Positions 51,721 through 59,560 of a stretch of 64,000 bases of DNA are shown piece after piece. Position numbers and translations under genes: made by a program. The stretch lies in assembly GCF_001613405.1 (NCBI RefSeq), contig NZ_BDCH01000017.1, forward strand, positions 425,644 through 489,643. Reading direction: 5' to 3'. Positions within the stretch are counted from its first letter, which is position 1. Every line of letters begins with the position of its first letter. This DNA is from Nocardia crassostreae. Its GTDB lineage: Bacteria; Actinomycetota; Actinomycetes; Mycobacteriales; Mycobacteriaceae. Below the pieces are notes generated by a model that saw only the letters and a list, made by a program, of their open reading frames with translations, did not search any database and had not been told where the DNA came from.

Positions 51721-52719
51721 GTGGCCAGGAATCTGACGCAGCTCGAGTTGCTCATCGAGTTGGAGCCTGTCGCCGAACAGAATGTGAATAGGCATCTATC
51801 CATGGCCAAGGACTGGCATCCGCACGACTACGTGCCGTGGGATGAGGGCCGCAACTTTGCAGCTATGGACGGCCAGGACTGGGATCCGCAACAGTCGAAG
51901 CTCAGTGAGGTCGCCAAGGCGGCCATGATCACCAACCTGCTGACCGAGGACAACCTTCCCAGCTATCACCGGGAAATCGCCGAGAACTTCTCCCAGGACG
52001 GCGCCTGGGGCACCTGGGTGGGCCGCTGGACGGCCGAGGAGAACCGGCACGGCATCGTTATCCGCGACTACCTCGTGGTGACCCGCGGCGTGGATCCGGT
52101 CGCCCTGGAACAGGCCCGCATGATTCACATGACCAACGGCTACAACGCCATGCATCTGGTCCGCGACCGCGTCGGCCACAACCACATCTATGCGGCTGCC
52201 GGATTCATGTATTCCGTCATCTATGTGACATTCCAGGAATTAGCCACTCGCGTTTCTCACCGCAATACCGGCAAAGTGTGCAATGACCCCATAGCGGACA
52301 GGATGCTGCAGCGCATTGCCGCCGACGAAAACCTGCACATGATCTTCTACCGCAATATGGTCGGCGCCGCCCTGGACCTGTCCCCCGACCAAGCCGTCGA
52401 AGCCATCGCCAACATCGTCCAGCAATTCCAAATGCCCGGCGCGGGCATGCCCAACTTACGCCGCAACGGCGTCCTCATGGCCAAACACGGCATCTACGAC
52501 CTCCGCCAGCACCTCGAGGAAGTAATCGTCCCCGTCCTCAAGAAGTGGAACATCTTCGACCGCACCGACTTCACCCCCCGCGGCGACTACTACCGCAACG
52601 TCCTCGGCCAGCACATAGAAAAACTCCGCAAAGACGCCCTCCGCTTCGAAGAACAACGCGACCGCTCCCTCGCCCGCGAAGCCGCACGCCAGGAAAAGGA
52701 TTCAGCCCTCATCAGCTGA
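51721..52719 (+). CDS. DesA-type acyl-ACP desaturase
   Basis: The GTG at 51721 has a GAGGGAGG site and gives 332 residues. Two ExxH iron sites are visible: TAEENRHGIVIRDYL and AADENLHMIFYRNM; SYHREIAENF supplies a further Glu and His. HDYVPWDEGRNFAAMDGQDW and FQELATRVSHRNTGK match mycobacterial DesA1. It is a soluble diiron enzyme that puts a double bond in acyl-ACP with electrons from a ferredoxin. It faces the KasA-like gene over a 292-bp promoter region, where I see nothing distinctive. Confidence 0.87.
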   Translation: MARNLTQLELLIELEPVAEQNVNRHLSMAKDWHPHDYVPWDEGRNFAAMDGQDWDPQQSKLSEVAKAAMITNLLTEDNLPSYHREIAENFSQDGAWGTWVGRWTAEENRHGIVIRDYLVVTRGVDPVALEQARMIHMTNGYNAMHLVRDRVGHNHIYAAAGFMYSVIYVTFQELATRVSHRNTGKVCNDPIADRMLQRIAADENLHMIFYRNMVGAALDLSPDQAVEAIANIVQQFQMPGAGMPNLRRNGVLMAKHGIYDLRQHLEEVIVPVLKKWNIFDRTDFTPRGDYYRNVLGQHIEKLRKDALRFEEQRDRSLAREAARQEKDSALIS

Positions 52720-52745
52720 ACCCATTGCTGGACAACCGATCACAA

Positions 52746-52790
52746 GGAACTGGTGGCGGCATTCCCCGAGTACCCCCCGCCACCAGTTCC
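52746..52790. repeat. Palindromic element, copy 1
   Basis: The 14-bp arms GGAACTGGTGGCGG (52746-52759) and CCGCCACCAGTTCC (52777-52790) enclose a 17-base loop. A second copy in the same orientation, similar well beyond the arms (GACCGA before, GTTTCAC after), lies at 54164-54214. Copy 1 starts 27 bases after the DesA-like stop and could serve as its terminator. Confidence 0.65.
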
Positions 52791-52819
52791 CGGTCACCGT
52801 CGTTTCACCTTCGCTGGAC

Positions 52820-53478
52820 CTGTGGATAACCCTGACTCGGCATACATTTCGTGTCGGGTGGGGCGAGTACGAGTTCGAGCGCGTCTTCCCGGACGTCTAC
52901 GTGCGCAAGGGCGCTGTGCTCGACGCCGCCGGGCGGGCGCGCGCGTCGGCGCACTGGGCGAAGGGGGACTGTGTCGTGGTGGGTTTGTCCGCCGCGGCGC
53001 TGCACGGGTTCGGTGGCTCGACGGCGACGGGCCCGCGGAGTTGGCGCGGGCGGGGCATTCCCGGCCGCCACTCGGGATCCGGGTCGTGTGTGCCGACTTC
53101 GCGGCACATGAACGGTGTGAGATAGACGGGTTTCGCGTGACGCCCCCGGCCCGGACCGGCTTCGACATCGCCCGGCGGCTGCCACGGGATCGGGCGGTAC
53201 CGATCCTCGACGCACTGTGCGCCGCAACGGGTCTGGCAGCCGAAGAGATCACGGCGATCGCCTCGGAACATCCGAGGGCTCGCGGGACGAAGCGGCTCGG
53301 CGCCGTCATCCCGGTGATCGACGGCGGCGCGGAATCCCCACCGGAATCCCACACCCGCCTGCTCCTGCTCGACAATGGATTGCCGCCCCCGACAACCCAA
53401 TTGGTCCTTCGCGACGAGTACGGCTGCTTCGTGGCCCGGCTCGATATGGGCTGGGAGGCGTGGCGGGTCGCCGTCGAA
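52820..53478 (+). pseudogene. Remnant of a DUF559/AbiEi-like nuclease-family gene
   Basis: The segment 52847-53030 reads GEYEFERVFPDVYVRKGAVL and VVGLSAAALHGFG in one frame; from about 53020 another frame gives LDGDGPAELARAG, VTPPARTGFDIARRLPRDRA and ESHTRLLLLDNGLPPPTTQL, then VARLDMGWEAWRVAVE. I recall this order from full-length actinobacterial proteins of about 290 residues with a restriction-endonuclease-like C-terminus. Here no start codon is clear, the frame changes once near 53020, and the nuclease end after WRVAVE is missing because the methyltransferase gene begins (3' end) there. It is a dead copy. Confidence 0.7.
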
Positions 53479-53491
53479 CTTGGGCCAATGA

Positions 53492-54115
53492 TCACACCGC
53501 AGGCTTGGTCCAGGCGAGGGAATACCTCCACATCACGTGTCGCCGGAATCGGCTGCCGGGCAGCATGTCTCGGGCAATCTCGGACATCTCCGCGTAGGTC
53601 ACCGGGGGCGGCCAGACGATCGTTGAGGGGTGTTCCCACTTCGCCTTGGTCAGGCGAAACCATGTGAATGCGCCTGTGCCCGCGAGGATCCAAGGCAGGT
53701 CCCGGGGCAGCACATCACGTGCGAGACCCACGACCGCCAAAGTCCCACCCGGACGGAGCAATTCCTTCATCTTCACCAGCCCGGCGGCCGCGTCCATGTG
53801 GTGCAGCGTCGCCACCGAGACGATCCCGTCGAACGATTCCGCCTCGAACGGGTAGCTCAGGAAATCCCCGCACACATACTCGATCTCCCCCTCCGGCGAC
53901 TGCTTGCGCGCCAACTCGATCCCCGCCTCGTCGAGATCGATCCCCGTCACCCGCGCGCCGCGAGCATGCAATCGCCGAGCGAGCATCCCTTCACCACACC
54001 CGACATCGAGCACGGCACCCCCGGCCCGCACCGCCTCCCCCAGCAGCCGGTGATAGTGGATGTTCCCATTCCACCGCTCCCCATCCGGCACCTCGATGCC
54101 CCGTCTCCAACCCAC
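53492..54115 (-). CDS. Class I SAM-dependent methyltransferase
   Basis: The 207-residue protein has the SAM loop AVLDVGCGEGMLARRL, the acidic VTGIDLDEAG, GDFLSYPF and FDGIVSVATLHHMD, which define a class I methyltransferase of the small-molecule type. A C-terminal TWFRLTKAKWEHP and PPPVTYAEM may form the lid. It stands alone between the nuclease remnant and glpF, flanked by two copies of a palindromic element. The substrate is unknown. Confidence 0.8.
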   Translation of the reverse strand: MGWRRGIEVPDGERWNGNIHYHRLLGEAVRAGGAVLDVGCGEGMLARRLHARGARVTGIDLDEAGIELARKQSPEGEIEYVCGDFLSYPFEAESFDGIVSVATLHHMDAAAGLVKMKELLRPGGTLAVVGLARDVLPRDLPWILAGTGAFTWFRLTKAKWEHPSTIVWPPPVTYAEMSEIARDMLPGSRFRRHVMWRYSLAWTKPAV

Positions 54116-54163
54116 GCGCCGTCCTCTCGTCCAGTCCCCCCAACCTAATTGGACCGACGATCA

Positions 54164-54214
54164 CCGGGAACTGGTGGCGGCGTTTCGCGAGTAGCCCCCG
54201 CCACCAGTTCCCGG
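54164..54214. repeat. Palindromic element, copy 2
   Basis: The perfect 17-bp arms CCGGGAACTGGTGGCGG (54164-54180) and CCGCCACCAGTTCCCGG (54198-54214) enclose a 17-base loop, as in copy 1 at 52746-52790. It lies between the methyltransferase start and the glpF 3' end, 26 bases downstream of the glpF stop on its strand, so it may terminate glpF. Confidence 0.65.
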
Positions 54215-54239
54215 TCGTGGTTGTTTCACACGGGGAGGG

Positions 54240-55092
54240 CTAGAGGTAGAGCTGGGCGACCAGACCGGCGAGGGCGCCGCCGACCAGCGGGCCGAGGACC
54301 GGGACCCAGGAGTAGGCCCAGTCGGCGTTCTTGTGGGTGGAGGAGACCGGGTCGCCGGGGCTCTCGTCAACGACCGAGCGGGTGGCGCCGCCGGAGGCGA
54401 CCTCGGCGGGCAGGCGCTTGGGGAGGATATTGGCCGATCGCTTGGTGGGCAGGAGGGCGTAGGCGATGCGCGGGCCGAGGTCGCGGGCCGGGCGGGCCGA
54501 GGTCGCGGGCCGGGTTGATGGCGTAGCCGGTCGGGCCGCCGAGGGAGGCGCCGATGCCGACGACCAGCAGGGCCGCGGCGAGGGGGCCGAGGCCGCTGGG
54601 GGTGTGGCCGAAGGCCAGGATCACGAAGACCAGGGCGAAGGTGGCGATGACCTCGGTGAGGAAGTTCCACGAGTAGGAGCGGATGGCCGGGCCGGTGGCG
54701 AAGATGCCCAGCTTCTCGCCCTCGTCGGGCTCCTCGTCGAAGTGCTTCTTGTACGCCAGGTACGCGACGCACGCGCCGAGGAAGGCGCCCACCAGCTGCG
54801 CGGAAATGTAGGCGACGGTATTGACGAAGTTCACCGGAATTCCCGGCGCGTACTCCGAAGCGCCGCTGAACAACATGCCGATGGTGACCGCGGGATTGAG
54901 ATGACCGCCCGTCTTGTAGGCGGCGTACACGCCCGCGAAAACGCCCAGGCCCCAGCCGAAAGTAATGAGCAGCCAGCCGCCGTCATAGCCTTTCGACTTT
55001 GTAAGCAATACGTTGGCTACCACCCCTGCGCCGAGCAGGATCAGGACACCGGTGCCCAGTGCCTCACTGACAAAGATAGTGCTGAAATCCAT
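54240..55092 (-). pseudogene. glpF: Glycerol facilitator GlpF, frameshifted by a 22-bp tandem duplication
   Basis: The N-terminal 200 residues have six-helix aquaporin character, with GGHLNPAVTIG as the first NPA box and AINPARDLGP as the second. NPARD, with Asp after NPAR, marks a glycerol-type channel. A perfect 22-bp duplication at 54470-54513 then shifts the frame. With one copy removed, the gene reads on RIAYALLPTKRSANILPKRL to WAYSWVPVLGPLVGGALAGL and a TAG at 54240-54242, giving 276 residues. As present, the product loses the last helix and reads into a foreign frame. The gene is the last of the glp locus and has its own 5' region. Confidence 0.88.
54470..54513. repeat. Perfect 22-bp tandem duplication inside glpF
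   Basis: Bases 54470-54491 and 54492-54513 are identical; each unit begins GCGGGCCGAGG and ends TCGCGGGCCGG. On the coding strand a unit encodes PARDLGP and part of the next codon. Because 22 is not divisible by three, the second copy breaks the frame. The internal GCGGGCC repeats would favour slippage, and loss of one unit would restore the gene. Confidence 0.9.
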
Positions 55093-55258
55093 TGATGCGC
55101 CTCCCTGTCGGCGGTCGCTGCCAGTCCGGACAAGACTTTACGGTCTTTCGTCCAGCAAATACGTAGAAACACGCTAGGGGCTAAAGCGCCTCGGACACAA
55201 GTCCGCAATCGTTGTCGAAAAGCCAGCTGGTACAGCACATTCGATTACGAAACGCCGG

Positions 55259-55294
55259 ACAGCGCCGCTCCGGAATACTCCGGCGCGGCGCTGT
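55259..55294 (-). terminator. Hairpin terminator after glpD
   Basis: The 10-bp arms ACAGCGCCGC (55259-55268) and GCGGCGCTGT (55285-55294) pair perfectly around TCCGGAATACTCCGGC. It lies 29 bases past the glpD stop on the reverse strand and separates glpKD from glpF. The rest of the gap 55093-55258 probably holds the glpF promoter. Confidence 0.6.
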
Positions 55295-55323
55295 TGGCTT
55301 ATGGAATTGTGTGCCGAATCGAA

Positions 55324-57003
55324 TCAGCGCGCGGCGACCAGGCGCGCGGCATTGGCGGACTCGTCGTCCCGGGCCGCGTTGGCGGCGAGTTCGGCGTGCA
55401 CGCGGTCGTAGTAGCGGTTGATCTCCGCATTGGCGCGGTCGGCATCCCAGCCCAGGTGGGGCGCGATGAGACCGGCGATCTCGGCGGCCGCTTCCAGACC
55501 CCGGTCCGGCACCTCGATGGAGATGCGGGTGCGGCGGGTCAGGATGTCGTCGAGGTGCAGGGCGCCTTCGTGGGTGACGGCGTAGACGGCCTCGGCGGCG
55601 ATGTAGTCCTCGGCGCCCCGGATCGGCTCCCGCAGGGCGGGAACGGCGGCGATGAGATCGAAGATGTTCTCCGCCAGCGAGCCGTAGCGACCGAGCAGGT
55701 GCTCGACGACCTCGACCGGGAGGTCGGCGCGGGCCGCGACGCCGGGCAGATCGGCGAGCATGTCCTGTTAGCCGACCGCGCCCAGGATGGGCAGGCTCTC
55801 GGTGGTCGAGCGCGGGGCATCACTGCCGAGGGTCGCGGCGGCCGCGTCCACGACATCGGCGGCCATGACGCGGTAGGTGGTGTACTTGCCGCCCGCGATG
55901 ACGAACAGGCCGGGGGCCGGTTCGGCGACCGCGTGCTCGCGGGAGAGCTTGGAGGTCTCCTTGTTGGCGCCGGTCATGAGCGGGCGCAGGCCCGCATAGG
56001 TGCCGACGATGTCGGCGCGGGTGAGCGGTTCGCGCAGCAGGGTGTTGACGTGGTCGAGGAGGTACTGCACGTCGGCGGTGCTGGCCGTCGGATGGTTCTT
56101 GTCCAGGGTCCAGTCGGTATCGGTGGTGCCGATGATCCAGTGCTCGGCCCACGGGATGACGAACAGCACGGACTTCTCGGTACGCATGATCAGGCCGGTG
56201 CCAATGTCCAGGCGTTCGCGCGGAACCATGATGTGCACGCCCTTGGACATGCGCACGTGGAACGGGAAGTCCACGCCGGTCATCTTGATCATGTCGTCGG
56301 TCCACACGCCGGTCGCGCTGATCACGGTGCGGGCCCGGATGGTGTGCTCCAGACCGGTTTCGAGGTCTTCGACCTTCGCGCCCACGACGCGCTCGCCCTC
56401 GCGGATGAGCTCGACGACCTTGGTGCGGGTGAGCACGGTCGCGCCGTGCTGGGCGGCGGTGCGGGCCAGCATCATGGTGTGGCGGGCATCGTCGACCTGG
56501 GCGTCGTAGTAGCGGATGGCGCCGGTCATGGCGTCGTCCTTCAGACCCGGAGCCAATTCCAGGGCCTTGGTGCGGGACAGGTGCCGGTGCATCGGCACCG
56601 CGCGCGCACCGCCGAGCGTGTCGTACAGCGCCACGCCCGCGCCGATGTAGGCGCGCTCCCACACCCGGTGCTGCAGCGGGATCAGGAACGACACCGGGTG
56701 CACCAGGTGCGGGGCCAGCTTGGACAGCAGCAGGCCGCGTTCCTTCAAAGCCTCACGGACCAGGACGAAGTCGAGCATCTCCAGGTAGCGCATGCCACCG
56801 TGGATGAGCTTGGAGGACCGGCTCGAGGTGCCGGCGGCGAAGTCGCGCGCCTCGACCAGGGTGACCGACAGGCCGCGGGCGGCGGCGTCCAGCGCGGCGC
56901 CCGCGCCGGTCACTCCACCACCGATGACCAGCACGTCGATTTCGGTGTCGCCGAGCGCATTGATGGCCCGGGCGCGGTAGGCGGGATCCAGTTGTGCGGA
57001 CAC
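55324..57003 (-). pseudogene. glpD: Glycerol-3-phosphate dehydrogenase GlpD, with an in-frame ochre codon
   Basis: The GTG at 57003 has AAGGAG 6 bases upstream. The N-terminal FAD domain is intact (DVLVIGGGVTGAGAALDAAA, GTSSRSSKLIHGGMRYLE, FVIAGGKYTTYRVMAADV). Codon 412 (55768-55770) is TAA after SLPILGAVG; the same frame then continues QDMLADLPGVAARADLPVEV and VEHLLGRYGSLAENIFDLIA to a stop at 55324. The C-terminal helical domain (147 residues) is thus split off. Relatives, as I recall, have Tyr here, so TAC to TAA is the simplest change. GlpD oxidises glycerol 3-phosphate at the membrane and reduces quinone. Confidence 0.85.
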
Positions 57004-57045
57004 GAAATGCTCCTTGTTAGCGGGGTTGTGAGTCATCGGGCAGCG

Positions 57046-58575
57046 CTACTCGTCGTCGTCATCGATATCGACCCAGTCGAGGGTGCGCGAAACAGCTTTC
57101 AGCCAGCGGGCGTACTTGCGTTCGCGCTTCGCCTCGTCCCAGGTGGGCTGCCAGCGCTTGTCCTCGTGCCAGTTGTCCACGAGTTCGTCTGTGTTGTTCC
57201 AGAATCCGACCGCCAGACCCGCGGCATAGGCCGCGCCGAGCGCGGTGGTCTCCGCGACCACCGGGCGCGAGACCGGGACGCCGAGGAAGTCGGCCTGGAT
57301 CTGCATGGCCAGTTCATTGGCGGTGACACCGCCGTCCACGCGCAGGGTTTCGAGCTTCACGCCGGAATCGCGCTGCATGGCCTCGACCACGTCGCGGGTC
57401 TGGTAGCAGATGGATTCCAGTGTGGCCCTGGCCAAATGGGCGTTGTTCGAGTACCGGGACAGGCCGACGATGGCGCCGCGCGCATCGGGCCGCCAGTACG
57501 GTGCGAACAGGCCGGAGAAGGCGGGCACGAAGTACACGCCGCCGGTGTCGGACACCTGCCGGGCCAGATTCTCGATTTGCGATGCGCCGGAAATGATTCC
57601 GAGCTGATCGCGCAGCCACTGCACGGCCGATCCGGTGACCGCGATCGAGCCTTCGAGGGCGTACACCGGCTTGTCGTCGCCGAACTGGTAGGCGACGGTG
57701 GTCAGCAGGCCGTGCTTGGAGTGCACAATCTCTGTACCGGTATTCAGCATCAGGAAATTCCCTGTGCCGTACGTGTTCTTGGCCTCACCCGGGCGGAAGC
57801 ACACCTGGCCGACGGTGGCGGCCTGCTGATCGCCGAGCACGCCCGCGATCGGGACCGCGCCCTTGAAGGGGCCGTCGGGATTGGTCATGCCGAAGCCCTC
57901 GGGATTCGAGGAGGGCGCGATGGCGGGCAGCATGGCGCGCGGAATTCCGAAGACCGCCAGCAGTTCCTCGTCCCAATCCAGGGTTTCGAGGTCCATGAGC
58001 ATGGTGCGCGAGGCATTGGTCGGATCGGTGATGTGCACGCCGCCGCGGGTGCCGCCGGTGAGATTCCAGATGATCCAGGAGTCCGAGGTGCCGAAGAGCG
58101 CATCGCCGTTCTCGGCGTGCTCGCGCACGCCCGGGACATTGTCGAGGATCCACTTCACCTTGCCGCCGGAGAAGTACGGTGCGGGCGGGAGACCGGCCTT
58201 GCTGCGGATCAGATCGCCGTGCCCGGCCTTCTCCACCTCCGCGATGATGCGGTCGGTGCGGGTGTCCTGCCAGACGATGGCGTTGTAGTAGGGGCGTCCG
58301 GTGCGGCGGTTCCACACGATGGTGGTCTCGCGCTGATTGGTGACGCCGACCGCGGCCAGATCGTTCGCGGTGAGCCGGGCGCCGACGAGGGCGCTCTTGA
58401 TGACGGTGCGGGCGCGTTCCCAGATCTCGTCCGGATTGTGTTCCACCCACCCGGCCTGCGGCATGATCTGCTCGTGTTCGATCTGATGGCGGGCAACCAC
58501 ATTGCCGCCGTGGTCGAAAACCATGAAGCGCGTGGAGGTCGTGCCTTGGTCGATGGCCCCGACATACTGCGTCAT
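57046..58575 (-). CDS. glpK: Glycerol kinase GlpK
   Basis: The 509-residue kinase starts MTQYVGAIDQGTTSTRFMVF at ATG 58575 (AAAGGA upstream) and shows NQRETTIVWNRRTGRPYYNA, IVWQDTRTD, YGTGNFLMLNTG and the FGGY signature region GLFAPYWRPDARGAIVGLS. It phosphorylates glycerol to glycerol 3-phosphate, the GlpD substrate. It is the first gene of glpK-glpD-glpF; glpD starts 42 bp after its stop. An IclR gene diverges from it over a gap with a strong inverted repeat. The gene is intact, unlike its two partners. Confidence 0.92.
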   Translation of the reverse strand: MTQYVGAIDQGTTSTRFMVFDHGGNVVARHQIEHEQIMPQAGWVEHNPDEIWERARTVIKSALVGARLTANDLAAVGVTNQRETTIVWNRRTGRPYYNAIVWQDTRTDRIIAEVEKAGHGDLIRSKAGLPPAPYFSGGKVKWILDNVPGVREHAENGDALFGTSDSWIIWNLTGGTRGGVHITDPTNASRTMLMDLETLDWDEELLAVFGIPRAMLPAIAPSSNPEGFGMTNPDGPFKGAVPIAGVLGDQQAATVGQVCFRPGEAKNTYGTGNFLMLNTGTEIVHSKHGLLTTVAYQFGDDKPVYALEGSIAVTGSAVQWLRDQLGIISGASQIENLARQVSDTGGVYFVPAFSGLFAPYWRPDARGAIVGLSRYSNNAHLARATLESICYQTRDVVEAMQRDSGVKLETLRVDGGVTANELAMQIQADFLGVPVSRPVVAETTALGAAYAAGLAVGFWNNTDELVDNWHEDKRWQPTWDEAKRERKYARWLKAVSRTLDWVDIDDDDE

Positions 58576-58684
58576 CGCGATCCTTTCCGGAATCTCTTCG
58601 TTGAGTCCGTTAGCCCAGGTGAGCACGGTCGCGGCCGGGCCCGACGTCCACGCTACGAAGTGAACGACCGCCCCGACAGGGCCG

Positions 58685-58705
58685 CCGTTCGACAATGCCG
58701 AACGG
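58685..58705. promoter_or_regulatory. Inverted-repeat operator of the glp locus
   Basis: CCGTTCG and CGAACGG form perfect 7-bp arms around 7 bases, in the 150-bp gap between glpK and the IclR gene, 20 bases before the IclR start. The position fits autoregulation and control of glpK by the IclR protein. Confidence 0.6.
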
Positions 58706-58725
58706 TTAGCTGATAGGTTACGGGT

Positions 58726-59490
58726 ATGCCGGGTTCGATTCAGTCGATCGAGCGCGCCGCGGCCATGTTGCGCCTGTTCGCGCGCGGCCCCGGGCGGCTC
58801 GGCGTCGGGGAGATCGCGGCCGCCCTGGGGCTGGCCAAACCGACCGCGCACGGCATTCTGCGGACGCTACAGGGCGTGGGGTTCGTCGAGCAGGATCCGG
58901 TCAGCGGGAAGTATCAGCTCGGGCAGGCCATCCACGAGCTCGGCGGGGGCTATCTGGATGCCAACGAGTTGCGGTCGCGGGCGATCAATCGGGCCGATGC
59001 GCTGGCCGCCCACAGCGGGGAGTCGGTGCGGATCGCCGCGCCCGCGAACGGCGGGGTGTCGGTGGTGCACCACGTGTTCCGGCCGGACAATACCGAGCAG
59101 GCTCTGGACGTGGGCGCCGTGCTGCCGCCGCACGCCACCGCGCTGGGGAAGGTGCTGCTGGCCTACGACTCCCAGCTGTCGGCCATGGTGCGGGAGGGCG
59201 AGCTGCCCGCCTTCACCCATCGCACGATCGTGGACCGGGCCGTGCTGGGCCGGGCGCTGACCGAGGTGCGCAGGACCGGATGGGCAGGAGATGTCGGCGG
59301 GTACCGGTCCGCGGAGGCGAGCATCGCCGCGCCGATTCGCGGGCGCGGCGGACTCGTGGTCGGCGCGATCGGCATCAGCGGGCCGATCGATCAGCTCTGC
59401 GACGGGCAGTTGCGGTTCCGGCCCGGACTGATCGGGCAGGTCCGCGATGCGACGCAGGCGGTGTCCAGGGACCTCGGTGGGGCACAATGA
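58726..59490 (+). CDS. IclR family regulator of glycerol genes
   Basis: The 254-residue protein has the N-terminal winged helix (SIQSIERAAAMLRLFARGPG, then LGVGEIAAALGLAKPTAHGILRTL) and the IclR effector domain with LPPHATALGKVLLAY, GWAGDVGGYRSAEASIAAPI and GAIGISGP. It resembles GylR-type regulators of glycerol operons, in which glycerol 3-phosphate or glycerol relieves repression. It is divergent from glpK and followed 70 bp later by a second glycerol kinase, so it probably controls both sides. Confidence 0.85.
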   Translation: MPGSIQSIERAAAMLRLFARGPGRLGVGEIAAALGLAKPTAHGILRTLQGVGFVEQDPVSGKYQLGQAIHELGGGYLDANELRSRAINRADALAAHSGESVRIAAPANGGVSVVHHVFRPDNTEQALDVGAVLPPHATALGKVLLAYDSQLSAMVREGELPAFTHRTIVDRAVLGRALTEVRRTGWAGDVGGYRSAEASIAAPIRGRGGLVVGAIGISGPIDQLCDGQLRFRPGLIGQVRDATQAVSRDLGGAQ

Positions 59491-59560
59491 TTTTCACGGA
59501 CACGGCGGCCTTATCGCCCAGTGGCACAGTGGTTTTCATGCGGGACGGGAGCGGGTGCGA

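Noticed and set aside
55294..58713. An 1139-residue frame on the forward strand
   Set aside because: It is the antisense shadow of glpD and glpK, caused by the GC-rich third positions, and shows repetitive G/R/H/V composition without motifs.
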